From a virus, in the IMG/VR virus record IMGVR_UViG_3300042309_002320, positions 37,116-101,115 of that record: a DNA stretch of 64,000 nt; one strand, 5' to 3'. The position numbers and the translations under genes were made by a program. Of the stretch, positions 49,101-55,392 are shown piece by piece. The notes beneath the pieces were generated by a model, which saw nothing but the letters and a program-made list of their open reading frames with translations, did not search any database and was not told the origin of the DNA. The stretch's first letter is position 1. The number at the start of each line of letters is the position of its first letter.

Positions 49101-52100
49101 AATCTGCTAATCCTCCCAGAGCAAACTTTTGTCTACTTATTCCAGCACCTCCCAATAGGTCATCCAGAGTACTATCCAAAATTCCCCTTAAATTTTCATC
49201 TAATAATGGTAATTTTTGTACTAGTGTTGTTAAAAATTCTTCTTTGCCATTATCTTCATATTTATCTATAACATCTTGACTTATTTTACCTCTTAATAAA
49301 ACATCATTAACTCTAGGATTAAGCGGCTTAAAGGCTTTGGCATTTGTGGTGGAGTTAGTTGCTGCCCAAGTTTTTCTTAATTCTGGAATATATTCTGGAT
49401 CACTATTAACATATTTTGCAAATGACTCTTTGGCTGATCCCATCATCAAGCTACTTAGTCCACTAAGTTTATAACTTCTTCCATAAGCAACATCAGCACT
49501 ATTATATCCAGTATTTCCAACCAGAGCATCAAAAGCATCGGCCACATCATCATTATTTCCACTAAATAAACTAGCAACTTTTGCCTTGTATGCTTCAAAT
49601 GATTGAGCATTTTTAGTTCTAAGACTATTAAAAAGTTGATGAGTTAATTCATGATATAAAATACTATAATCTTGACGTTGCCTTGTATTAAAAGGATTAG
49701 TCGCTATGCCAACGCTACCACGACCACTCTGTTTTGCAGATTGTAATCTAGATTCTTTTGCAGCTTTAATGGCTGCATTATTTTTATCAATAAGAGATCT
49801 TTGTTGTTTTTGTAGATCGTTTAATTCTACTCTTAGTTTTTCTGCTAGAGCTACATCATAACCAAAACTACCATCTTCATATGTTGTAACAGAAGTTTTG
49901 ATTGTTTTTAATATTTGTTTCTTTTTTTCTTCTATTAGTTTAGTATATCCAAATAAATCTTGTTTATCTTGTTCAGTATAACCATATGGTGTTAAATCTA
50001 CTCCTTGTAATCCTCTGGTTCCTGGACCAGAAGGATCCTTGTTAAATAATGCTGTAGCAGGATAATTAACACCAAAATCTAACTGAGTTGGTATAGCAGA
50101 CAAAAAGTCTGTCTGTGGTAATCCTATGACTCGTGCAAATTGTCCCATTCTTTCAAAAACTGTATTTCTACTTATTTTATCCTTAAACGAATTTATGAAT
50201 AGTTCTCTACTAAAAGGAGATTCGTATCCTTTTTGTACAGCCTCTTCGTCTACAATCATTCTTTCATTACCAGGATACGTTGAAAAAACCTTCTCCATTT
50301 GTTCTTGTTCTAATAATTTTTCCATTTCCCGAACATAAGCATTACTTATTCTTTTAGGGAATTTGAATGTTCCAGAACCAAAGGTCGCTGTTCCTCCTTT
50401 AGCAAAGGCTTGTGGATTTTCTGTAAAGTATCTACTAAATTCTTCTCTGGCTTTTGAAAAACTATCTCCGTCCAAAGTTCTTTTTACTTCTGTTTCAATA
50501 TTCGGAGGTAATCCAAAAAGTTGAGCTCCTCTGCCTAGTCCCTGTGGAAAATCTATTGCTCTATTTCTTTGTAAAGCATCAACATTTATATTATAACCCA
50601 ATAATTGCGATAGTGCCGCTTCTAACATACCTCCTTCAATATTAGATTGTCCAAATTTTTCTTCTGCTGGTCCTTTAAGTTCTGGAACTTCACCATAACG
50701 AAAAGTACTTTTACCAGCAGCCATTGTTGCTCTAATATTTTCTTCACTATCATCGATTAATTTTTCAGCTCTTGCAACATTAGCAGCTTTAGCTTTTGCT
50801 ATATTTGTTCCTAATCCTTGACTAACTCCAGTAACATCTTGTTCTAAATATGGTAATCCAAATCTATTAAGAGTTGAGGCTATAATATCCGCTGTGCTTT
50901 GAGGACGAGCCGTTAAGATACGACTAAACATCCTAACGTATCCAGGATTTTTTTGTTCTATACTGGCCAATCTTTTAGCTAGTGAGGTTGGTCTAGCTTG
51001 GGCCAGACTCTCCATAACTTTTTTTCTATCCGAGTAGGCTGGTAAATCTTCTTTACCATTTTTATCTAGCATTTTTGTTCCAAGAGCTAGTGTTTCATCA
51101 AAATCTATTGCTAATGGTTGAATTGGTCCTCGAATATTTCTATTACCTAATCCGCCTAATGCTGCTGTATCCTGAATATCTTCGGCAAATTTTTGACGAG
51201 TAGCTCTATTAGCCTCTTGCATAGCTTCTATTTGTGGTAAAAAGCTAGATTGAAATCCTCTAACATAACCATAAATTTCTCTACCATCCTCCAACTTCCA
51301 GTCCGAAAAATCTTTGTTATAATCTAATGGAAATAATCCGGCAATTGCAACTTTTCTCATGGCTGCTTCTTTTGCTTCTCTAGCAGCATCTTGTTTTCCT
51401 GTCTTAGCTAACGCCCTATTTATAAATTTAATAGCTTGTGCTATATTTTTACCAGCTTTAATATTACCAGCATTTAGTATAGCTCCGATCTCTCTTTCTC
51501 CGGATCCTAATCCTAGTATTTTTTTAACTCCGCTAGCATTTCCAAAACTGGATAATTGTTCTAAAATTACAGTTTCAATAGATTTTTTTTCTTTAGCAGC
51601 TATGCCCTCTACTGTTCCGCCAACGACAAATTTTTGAATTTTTCCACCGAGATTTCGTTCTATAGCATAAACAACGGCTGTATTGTCTGGGGTGTATGTT
51701 TCATCAAAATTTGGTTCTAGTCCAGATCTATACTTTAATTCCGCGGCCGTAATATCTTTACCAGTTTCTTTCTTTGTAAGCCCAAATTGTTTCTTTAATC
51801 TACCAGACAACTTAGGGATATCAGGAAATTTCTGATCCGGCGCTTCGATACCATAATTTTGTCCAACATAATTCTCGAACATGTATCCTCTTATAGCTCC
51901 CTTGCCACTATCGTTAATTTTCAAATCATCAATATTTTTATATGAAATTTGTTGTTTTGATAGCTGTTCTTCTGCTCCAGGTAGTTGCTTCTTTATATAT
52001 CCTCCAGCAACATATTTATTCATCCTTACCAAATTGCCTCTTCCATACTTATTAACAGCTCTATTACTCATTACCACTTCACCAGGTTCTAACAATGCTG

Positions 52101-54111
52101 GAACTTTGTCTCCTTTTCCACTACCGGGAACACTGCCTCCTTTAGAAAAACCCAAAATACGACCACCACCACTAGCAGTAGTTGGTCCGCCGCCTCCGAA
52201 ATCTTTTCTATCTAAAGTAGCATCTAAATTAACTAAAGCAGCATAAACATTTTCTAGAGAACTACTATTACTAGATAAAGCATTAGTATTATTTAATAAC
52301 GCAGAATTATATGATGCTAAGGTGCTATTAATAGATACTAAGTTGGTATTCAATGCAGTTATAGCTGGTGTTAAGGCATTAATAGAAGACATTGAAGATA
52401 CCAAAGAATCTATTTTACCAGAAAGCTTATCTAGAGCGGCGCTATTTTGATCCAAATCTCTACTAACTTGTTCTGTTTTAGCTCCAACTAAACTACTACC
52501 CAAATTACTGCCTATAGATCTTGCTATTCCGGGTTGTTCTTCTCCCTCTTGTCCTTTTGGTACTTTCTTTAATCCTCCTATAAAACCACCAGTAAATTGA
52601 GTAGCACTTCTTATACCGGCACCAGCTCCTAAGATTGCTAAAACCGGTAAAACTCCTTTAAGAGCACCACTAATTTTAATTAATCCACTAACTAAACCAA
52701 GAGCGCCTTTTGCTAATGTTTGAAATGTATCACTCTGTCCTAAGCTACGAATTAATGTTAAAAATTCTTCTCTTACTTTTACAATTTGATTAGCCAAACT
52801 TAATTGTGCTTTAGCAGCATCTGCTGCTAAACTTCCTTGACCAGCTTGTGCTACTTTAAGTGCTTCTTGAGCAGTGGCGAACTGTTGAATCAAAGGAATA
52901 ACCTTTCCGATCTGTCGAAATCCACCAAGCTCTTCAACAATTTGACTAAATCTTATATCTCTTGGATCAATTCTGTTGAGTCCTTCACTTAATAATTGTA
53001 CAGCTTTATATGCTCCAACAAATTTACCCTCAACATCTGTTAAGCTTACTCCATATTCTCTTAGTGCTTCGATTGTTCCTTGTCTTTGAATACGAGTAAA
53101 AATAGTTCTTAATCCAGTAGCAATAGTTTCGGCACTTTCACGAGTTGTAGCACGAACACTAGTAAATACAGCAATAAATTCATTTAAAGCGTCTGTGCCT
53201 TCGCTAACTCCTTTGCTGGCATTTGCAAACACACCACCGGTACGCTGTATAGCAGCAATAATATCGCTACTTTCCACAGCAAAAGCAGCAGCCACAGCAT
53301 TAACAGACCCGAGAGCTTTTTCTAGTTCTTTAGCGCTTATACCAAACTGTCTCATTAATGCAATAGATCCTTCTACGGTTTGATTTATATCATCAAAACT
53401 AGGAGCTAAACTACTACGAGCCAGCGCCTCTAATGCTGATCGTGTCTCAGTAGCGCTCAAACCAGCTTGTGCTAAAGTACTAGAAACCTTAATTAAACTA
53501 TCAGAACTAACACCTAATCCAATAGATAATCTACTTATTTCATCCTGCAATCCTTTTAATCCTTCGGCGCTTTTACCAGTAACTTGTTGTAATCTTACCA
53601 GCTCTCTATCAAATTCGATAAAACTTTTTAAACCGCTATTAATAGCTCTGTTGAGACTAAAAAATACTCCAGTAACAGCACTAAATGCCGCAAAACGACG
53701 AACAGCAAGAGCGCTTTGACGACCAAACTCTTCCATTTCTGTACGAGCAACGCCGACGCTTTTGGCGCTTTTTGACGCTGAAACTCCTAAATTATCTGCT
53801 CCTTTTGCTGCTTTACTAAGATTATTGGATAGTTTTGTTGAGGAATTTCCAACATTAGATACACTTTGACCAAAATTTCTAATAGCATTAGAAGCTGCTG
53901 TTGCATTAGACGCTACATTTGCTAAATTAGTATTTAAATCTTGTAAAGACTTATTTAGTTTTGATGCATTATTAATAGCAGCTGGATCAATTTTTATATT
54001 AACATCACCAGTAATAGTTCCCAACTGTTTCTTAATATCAGAAACTATTTGTCTAACATTAGACGGTCCCCTCAAATTTAACTGAGCAGTTAAGTTAAAA
54101 GCTTGAGCCAT
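40165..54111 (-). CDS. tape-measure protein with embedded enzyme-like modules, 4,648 aa
   Basis: Residues about 140-400 (FIEFDRELVRLQQVTG, LSATETRSALEAL, ESAETIATGLRTIF) are the classic TP901/PhageMin_Tail tape-measure core. Several copies of the 'GTDTVPAMLTPGEFVxN' motif common in tape measures occur near 690, 3360 and 4452. Between about 736 and 1790 lie four enzyme-like modules listed separately. A proline-rich tract (about 2157-2228) and long coiled coils follow. A hydrophobic segment (about 2555-2580, FVAAGAVIGVAAIGIAAAL) could cross a membrane. About 1,050 residues between the last two GTDTVP motifs are unrecognised. AGGAAATTAGCTT precedes ATG. It sets tail length and probably enters the host envelope. 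At roughly 0.15 nm per residue the upper limit is about 0.7 micrometre, less the folded inserts. Confidence 0.9.
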   Translation of the reverse strand: MAQAFNLTAQLNLRGPSNVRQIVSDIKKQLGTITGDVNIKIDPAAINNASKLNKSLQDLNTNLANVASNATAASNAIRNFGQSVSNVGNSSTKLSNNLSKAAKGADNLGVSASKSAKSVGVARTEMEEFGRQSALAVRRFAAFSAVTGVFFSLNRAINSGLKSFIEFDRELVRLQQVTGKSAEGLKGLQDEISRLSIGLGVSSDSLIKVSSTLAQAGLSATETRSALEALARSSLAPSFDDINQTVEGSIALMRQFGISAKELEKALGSVNAVAAAFAVESSDIIAAIQRTGGVFANASKGVSEGTDALNEFIAVFTSVRATTRESAETIATGLRTIFTRIQRQGTIEALREYGVSLTDVEGKFVGAYKAVQLLSEGLNRIDPRDIRFSQIVEELGGFRQIGKVIPLIQQFATAQEALKVAQAGQGSLAADAAKAQLSLANQIVKVREEFLTLIRSLGQSDTFQTLAKGALGLVSGLIKISGALKGVLPVLAILGAGAGIRSATQFTGGFIGGLKKVPKGQEGEEQPGIARSIGSNLGSSLVGAKTEQVSRDLDQNSAALDKLSGKIDSLVSSMSSINALTPAITALNTNLVSINSTLASYNSALLNNTNALSSNSSSLENVYAALVNLDATLDRKDFGGGGPTTASGGGRILGFSKGGSVPGSGKGDKVPALLEPGEVVMSNRAVNKYGRGNLVRMNKYVAGGYIKKQLPGAEEQLSKQQISYKNIDDLKINDSGKGAIRGYMFENYVGQNYGIEAPDQKFPDIPKLSGRLKKQFGLTKKETGKDITAAELKYRSGLEPNFDETYTPDNTAVVYAIERNLGGKIQKFVVGGTVEGIAAKEKKSIETVILEQLSSFGNASGVKKILGLGSGEREIGAILNAGNIKAGKNIAQAIKFINRALAKTGKQDAAREAKEAAMRKVAIAGLFPLDYNKDFSDWKLEDGREIYGYVRGFQSSFLPQIEAMQEANRATRQKFAEDIQDTAALGGLGNRNIRGPIQPLAIDFDETLALGTKMLDKNGKEDLPAYSDRKKVMESLAQARPTSLAKRLASIEQKNPGYVRMFSRILTARPQSTADIIASTLNRFGLPYLEQDVTGVSQGLGTNIAKAKAANVARAEKLIDDSEENIRATMAAGKSTFRYGEVPELKGPAEEKFGQSNIEGGMLEAALSQLLGYNINVDALQRNRAIDFPQGLGRGAQLFGLPPNIETEVKRTLDGDSFSKAREEFSRYFTENPQAFAKGGTATFGSGTFKFPKRISNAYVREMEKLLEQEQMEKVFSTYPGNERMIVDEEAVQKGYESPFSRELFINSFKDKISRNTVFERMGQFARVIGLPQTDFLSAIPTQLDFGVNYPATALFNKDPSGPGTRGLQGVDLTPYGYTEQDKQDLFGYTKLIEEKKKQILKTIKTSVTTYEDGSFGYDVALAEKLRVELNDLQKQQRSLIDKNNAAIKAAKESRLQSAKQSGRGSVGIATNPFNTRQRQDYSILYHELTHQLFNSLRTKNAQSFEAYKAKVASLFSGNNDDVADAFDALVGNTGYNSADVAYGRSYKLSGLSSLMMGSAKESFAKYVNSDPEYIPELRKTWAATNSTTNAKAFKPLNPRVNDVLLRGKISQDVIDKYEDNGKEEFLTTLVQKLPLLDENLRGILDSTLDDLLGGAGISRQKFALGGLADSTEAMSGLMQGLYGNRSQQTNKKEKDFGKISVTEDGNMLSVGYLKNESRSGYVQAMKYKDNLWYVGLSKATKGYGPRLYDVAMEAVSEKGDMLTSDRSMVSADAQKVWAYYFKNRGDVKKTPLEPENWTKNQALIDPKLYGRRETWPPATDPAWILQSGYSKSPTLLNDPEQVKRNNNKAQKPVDSRSMALSYFQRADGGPIDRFADGGSVPALVSNGEAYVPPKLAKRIGYGTLSRMNQADKNGMGRFSDGGISIFNGPGSGTSDSIPTNLPVGSFIIREKATKALGLNKGGGIGIRKFKDGGELSKEAQKAIEKIEAELVGIYRTAATKLGFQGGLGGEGPKDVGGGRQLYERQRKVYYAANPAQSSEELLKRYSTEGPVGSVAKELISKASPEEIGRIEREEIAAYGGDYKTKGGAIDARLTGRSSGSPEELAKRYEEKLAVAASELEQIRKLEAQLIEIRKTGAVQAIESEKSLSSSRAQSAPGSSSAAPTQFVPPSVPPSSVSAAPPPVPTRPIPPPVPPRPVSAVSPPVPTRPIPPPVPPRPAPPPVPPRPVSAGSFSGTQDDTDLVASRAKAKGISFDQEVAQMRKALIDSAKELMNPAEKQNTLRILALENKTRLETINQRKKADLDAIKSEYQSQKAKILNDASLSKTEKQTKLKELSDSSKKKGTDVKDKANTEVQSIQDSLIAQIKEINPALASKELASIATEITSGFSKGLNLNDIISSSTKLQQVFHGTMTSAEAQKIASEKLAEQLGITTAAAESLASAGLIEASKGYDDNIKSLNKMSSYMTKGAVGVTAFTSALSSAIKMFGGENDRGSVVAAAGIESFGSTFGTGLAALSQLPGTVDSTIKSLSSMGGSVGNLASSIGPQIIKFMSNPFVAAGAVIGVAAIGIAAALKDAHNAAREFDKALAAKNVENAMEKVSNAFEDFSKDITRLDLLDNIRQELSIAGTNVAEGIRIDAEVPKAMWVNLFDALGGGSEAAQRSMILEKQGIGAYIASTDTFGGGEKTRNFYMQKMAPDMAKEQSAAYKPVADATLRLFEEKLRTGTSMQDVMGELKDATGAPTQLAKNIAQSNPVIQEQILRIRASNNLSDQQKAAMERNVIAQEAEYRARINLEASLRSMEIDKLNREMKKFIVSLERMFNNMDQSIEKTSFELDNMGRSAELSAAALSGNAKSGEIAIKSLNVLRNLDAYSPREGKEAVSQAAGFFGSQSDIVSPLLGLGNKLEKTVLSTVNREIEKNPEATNERIAAGIRSSLDKNLRDLGLPSNLTDKLSNQVNKAFAEISKSGTDAKDVSFDEIVEQVPAFADAIGSARRAEETAIKALEFYQKNLNDYSNAMNQMVDYQIEANSRFRRASDIQTQGLLKLNEAFGKSTSLFQQQQIANEQTRSLTGGPTNPAAIGQNILNLENTRSQIQGMSDTAANRGPAGRDEFMLMQNRLRNVNVSLRENYEALKQMADSTEMAEAAMNKIQEVQAKRQAGMNLLEKVVTSDPGEVAKLNNSIARLSNNMAGRTNLSTSEQRGEDLQTFNMIAPLLGEGQKQNELRANVLESMLKESGQGVNPLFAQVLDSLRNPEEDPEMQEAIAYYKSSLAQQSQANMMLGQIQQLMAQNTAEIAAEKLAHSIQGVKLNFENQVLDEMRNGIWKLVELANNGKPAPGMRLGGVVYASEGQQINFQSKGTDTVPAMLTPGEFVVNKSATKNNLSLLKTINSGNYNKGGRVSYYADGGLVVDKKWKARGMDFLGADYASRNQQDLITSGTYPALDKNISDYVKPNTGIGSAITSNPIYEFPNSYYAISEKSGPLGEFAGVRGGSNNKPGLELGTLNARRGIGYDGVSIQMADIGVTDAVFGSNLSFPKIIPSTTQNAGISVKSVGRLPDSSYLSNTVLDGDKISLLPIRQLDFDTVKKNYQNILQTYNDKYKFKNIKEILNNIQKSKAPNFQSSVKVRSVGNDYILEGLSYEDTTNPGLLTKDPSILGAAGGSGLGNILSFRQSALSGMTQVVAGIDNFRSIGSFRGGGAGGLKQYAQTASDWHIPYNDVESQLSYLNTDIVKNDTIYNAIENAIDNMKKEKDFVESQSSLNIKKYLADLEALYNRNTFRASFNLGQPFDKGGIEFPITLYNIPKDQWKNILQQNDIIKNGAYKNIDDANKFALSENDFIEISQKDRITGAAKNPRKLPWISNAFNTIQGAREEIFSGSQTAFGIGGKDGLVKLITTTPSVYDTAPFNFTYDQINGKLYDTISKAFVGDPLNYIIVKPQDPKSKFPLAELLSTNNKSLYADSIDVLLGNLKNNTPIYDVLTGQETAPPGEPFKYNLNGENIGLIDSSLFTDIPDTYKMSLQDSEKASVITSTNGRKNIIPVENFFAENYKKKREEDIKNARTLIAKTKAATVQREKVTSDEAKFSEPIRLSIARAIQPVLSQNLADGTGIKISATPPDKISQVGMIAGKLAQEATNINDVTSPRRAIIDAWRSLYVDLYKPANPAQSAEYLKNLGIPVDRKLYGDPVTVNQGGLDKTLYFRKTPPITQETVLTAINREIALIRSKAFAGGDVDIGVSDQITDLAEGAILHDVDPKTGLKSGTNPKGKQPEYAGATTWQDVHKMALTPENLFSGPKTRLNIIDILKEYYTKATDKKGRKLYDTSFIDALNQLREWYNVQDSLLYKGLSVDKIENNIKSLRTDAVRATDIDNLQKKATEAHLLLTGNIYGALPTSSRLITLLEARIKEKEEEIKEEAKQAGLPEGISMKLAKGGPVPLYASGGSFVNFAPKGTDTVPAMLTPGEFVINRQSTQKYKPVLEAINSGNYARGGIVNYLNKGGYIPQYKFLGGMMGNAQSFDFTKYLNGLVGSITSSITEAFDKALSNLKQPNNAAGGVSNTSGDIASIDNFVNRLNNIANILSNIYIPPQITITGKHDVVVTINGDTVLNQLRPDIAGIVVSAIKGAFRDLKAKNPENNTINFNIDIDPRSLT
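47408..47640 (-). repeat. proline-rich PxxP repeat tract in tape measure
   Basis: Residues about 2157-2228. Repeats of the type P-P-P-V-P-T-R-P-I and P-P-P-V-P-P-R-P alternate, with matching DNA repeats of about 30-60 bp. The PxxPxR pattern resembles SH3-ligand motifs. A long disordered break in the tape measure is expected here. Confidence 0.8.
48745..49025 (-). other. GNAT acyltransferase-like module in tape measure
   Basis: Residues about 1697-1789. Strands (ISVTEDGNMLSVGYL, YVQAMKYKDNLWYVGL) lead into KATKGYGPRLYDVAMEAV, with Lys1742-Gly-Tyr-Gly1745 resembling the acetyl-CoA-binding R/Q-x-x-G-x-G/A loop of GNAT motif A. It is followed by a VSADAQKVWAYYFKNRG helix-strand as in GNAT motif B. 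Assignment is by pattern. Confidence 0.5.
49160..50130 (-). other. HExxH zinc-metallopeptidase-like module in tape measure
   Basis: Residues about 1328-1651. HELTH lies at 1487-1491 in a hydrophobic helix (YSILYHELTHQLFNSL), the zincin signature with two His ligands and a catalytic Glu. The third ligand is not certain. The module is bounded by AFAKGG on the N side and KFALGG on the C side. It may process virion proteins or cut host envelope proteins as the tape measure passes. Confidence 0.55.
50660..51132 (-). other. HAD-superfamily hydrolase-like module in tape measure
   Basis: Residues about 994-1151. Motif I is AIDFDETLA with Asp1003 and Asp1005. Motif II is ILTARP with Thr1067. A lysine-bearing helix (AKAKAANVARAEK) gives motif III. 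Motif IV is IDDSEEN with Asp1120/Asp1121. All four HAD motifs occur in order with normal spacing, so phosphatase or phosphotransfer chemistry is possible. Substrate unknown. Confidence 0.7.
51630..51905 (-). other. PD-(D/E)XK nuclease-like module in tape measure
   Basis: Residues about 736-828 of the tape measure. A helix with Glu (RGYMFENYVG) is followed by Asp764 (FPDIPKL), then Glu791-x-Lys793 (AELKYRSG) in a strand: the order and spacing of a PD-(D/E)XK endonuclease core. The module ends at KFVVGG. Active-site residues are visible, but the fold is an inference. Confidence 0.45.
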
Positions 54112-54136
54112 AAGCTAATTTCCTGAATAATAAAAA

Positions 54137-54172
54137 TATTCCCCGCTTAGAGTATGATCTAAACGGGGAATA
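54137..54172 (-). terminator. intrinsic terminator/attenuator between chaperone genes and tape measure
   Basis: In minus-strand RNA a 15-bp stem (UAUUCCCCGUUUAGA pairing with UCUAAGCGGGGAAUA) closes a 6-base loop. One position is a G-U wobble in this RNA but a C-A mismatch in plus-strand RNA, so the stem is perfect only for the operon's own transcript. It is followed by UUUUUAUUAUU. It ends 25 bases before the tape-measure start and leaves that gene's AGGA site free. Confidence 0.75.
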
Positions 54173-54202
54173 ATATAACCCAATATTATATACACTATTT
54201 TA

Positions 54203-55111
54203 CTAAGTTGTTGACACTGTTTGTTCAGTTGAGGCGGAAAGTTGGGGTTGTTCTTGTTCAACAGCCTCTTCTGCTTTAACTGATGGTTCAACTTTGTCAT
54301 TTTTGGGTTGTTCCTCATCTAATACTATTGGATTTCCATTTTCATCTAGGAAGGGTTGACTATCAACAAGGTATTCTCCATCTTTGTCTACTTTATTACC
54401 AAATTTATCAACAAAGTTACCTTCTTCGTCAATAAATCGGCCACTCTCGTCTATTAGCCTGCCTTCTCTATCTATTAATCTGCCCTTTTTATCTACTAAT
54501 CTTAGTTTATCATCAATAAATTTAAATTTCTTTAAAAATTTATTTTCTGGTAAATTACTTTCATAATCATTATCTAATCCATACAGCATATTAGCCAAAT
54601 TTTGAGCACCCATAATAGCAACCTTTTCGGTTGAACTATTTAGGTACTCTTCCATATTTTTATATACTGGTTGTTTAGTATCATTATACACCAAACAAAC
54701 ACTTACTAAATAATTAAATCTACTATTGTCAGCTTGGCCTTCGGCGCTATGATTATCCAAACTTGTTCGTACACTAATAAGATCTCTTATTTCATCACGA
54801 ATACTTTTCATCTTAATAGCTAAATCCTTAGCCTCGTTCAAACTAAAACCGCCTTTTGCTAATCTTTTTTCTCCTTCTAATAATTCTCTTTGAAGTTCTG
54901 TAAACTTAGCTTGCTTTTCGTCATTCCATAAGCCCTGATCCTCTAGTAAATCATCAAGCTTGGCTCGTACCACACTTTTGCTTTTAATAGCATCGGTAAA
55001 AGCTTGGTTATAAACCTTTTGTGCTTCTCTTTGATTATCTAGTGTGGGGCTACGAACCAAATATTCTTTTTCGACACCGTCAACTTCTACTTTAAAGGTT
55101 TTGGTCTTCAT
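54203..55111 (-). CDS. probable tail assembly chaperone-type protein with 7-residue repeats, 302 aa
   Basis: The N-terminal 190 residues (KTFKVEVDGVEKEYLVRSP ... REAQKVYNQAF ... SRFNYLVSVCLVYND ... NMEEYLNSS) have the layout of a tail assembly chaperone or tube-associated protein. Residues 204-245 are six perfect-length seven-residue repeats of the form R/N-x-I/V-D-x-x-G. The tail is acidic, Gln/Glu-rich and probably disordered. A strong AGGAGAAGG ribosome site precedes ATG, which overlaps the upstream stop (ATGA). It lies between the tube and the tape measure, the usual place for chaperones. No -1 slippery site was found in the phase expected for a gpG/gpT-type frameshift. Confidence 0.5.
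   Translation of the reverse strand: MKTKTFKVEVDGVEKEYLVRSPTLDNQREAQKVYNQAFTDAIKSKSVVRAKLDDLLEDQGLWNDEKQAKFTELQRELLEGEKRLAKGGFSLNEAKDLAIKMKSIRDEIRDLISVRTSLDNHSAEGQADNSRFNYLVSVCLVYNDTKQPVYKNMEEYLNSSTEKVAIMGAQNLANMLYGLDNDYESNLPENKFLKKFKFIDDKLRLVDKKGRLIDREGRLIDESGRFIDEEGNFVDKFGNKVDKDGEYLVDSQPFLDENGNPIVLDEEQPKNDKVEPSVKAEEAVEQEQPQLSASTEQTVSTT
54377..54502 (-). repeat. six tandem 21-bp units coding 7-residue repeats
   Basis: Units start at 54502, 54481, 54460, 54439, 54418 and 54397. They encode RLVDKKG, RLIDREG, RLIDESG, RFIDEEG, NFVDKFG and NKVDKDG. The DNA has diverged while the length is constant, so the repeat is older than slippage and probably under selection. Confidence 0.85.
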
Positions 55112-55389
55112 GCATCCTTCTCCTGTCTAAGGTTAAATTTATAGGTATATTTATTATTTACTTTATTTTGTGATAAGAATTTTTTTATATCATCTATTGC
55201 GGATCTTGCTTGTTTATTACCATTATTTAATATACTATTTCTAGTATATTCCCAAGTATCCCAAACAGGATTATTATCTGGTTCATTTTCCCAAATATGT
55301 CCGAAGCTATCTTCGAATCGTGCTAACGCACCAATCATTGTTGTTTGAAATCTTTTATATATATTATCTAGTAATTCTTGTTCGCTCAT
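55108..55389 (-). CDS. small tail-region protein, 93 aa
   Basis: Not recognised. Helical and acidic in the first two thirds (ELLDNIYKRFQTTMIGALARFED, PVWDTWEYTRNSILN), then a Lys-rich end. AGGAAATAATAT precedes ATG and the stop overlaps the next start (ATGA). The position between tube and tape measure and the small size suit a chaperone or completion factor; this is inference. Confidence 0.5.
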   Translation of the reverse strand: MSEQELLDNIYKRFQTTMIGALARFEDSFGHIWENEPDNNPVWDTWEYTRNSILNNGNKQARSAIDDIKKFLSQNKVNNKYTYKFNLRQEKDA

Positions 55390-55392
55390 ATA

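Noticed and set aside
51881-52246. 121-codon plus-strand frame inside the tape measure
   Set aside because: It is antisense to a well-supported protein, with hydrophobic Pro/Leu/Ser content typical of mirror frames and no fitting ribosome site or partner genes.
54115-54318. Frame overlapping the end of the 302-aa gene that could be a frameshift extension of a tail chaperone
   Set aside because: It lies in the +1 frame, has low-complexity Lys/Asn/Gln content, crosses the terminator hairpin, and no slippery site in proper phase was found.
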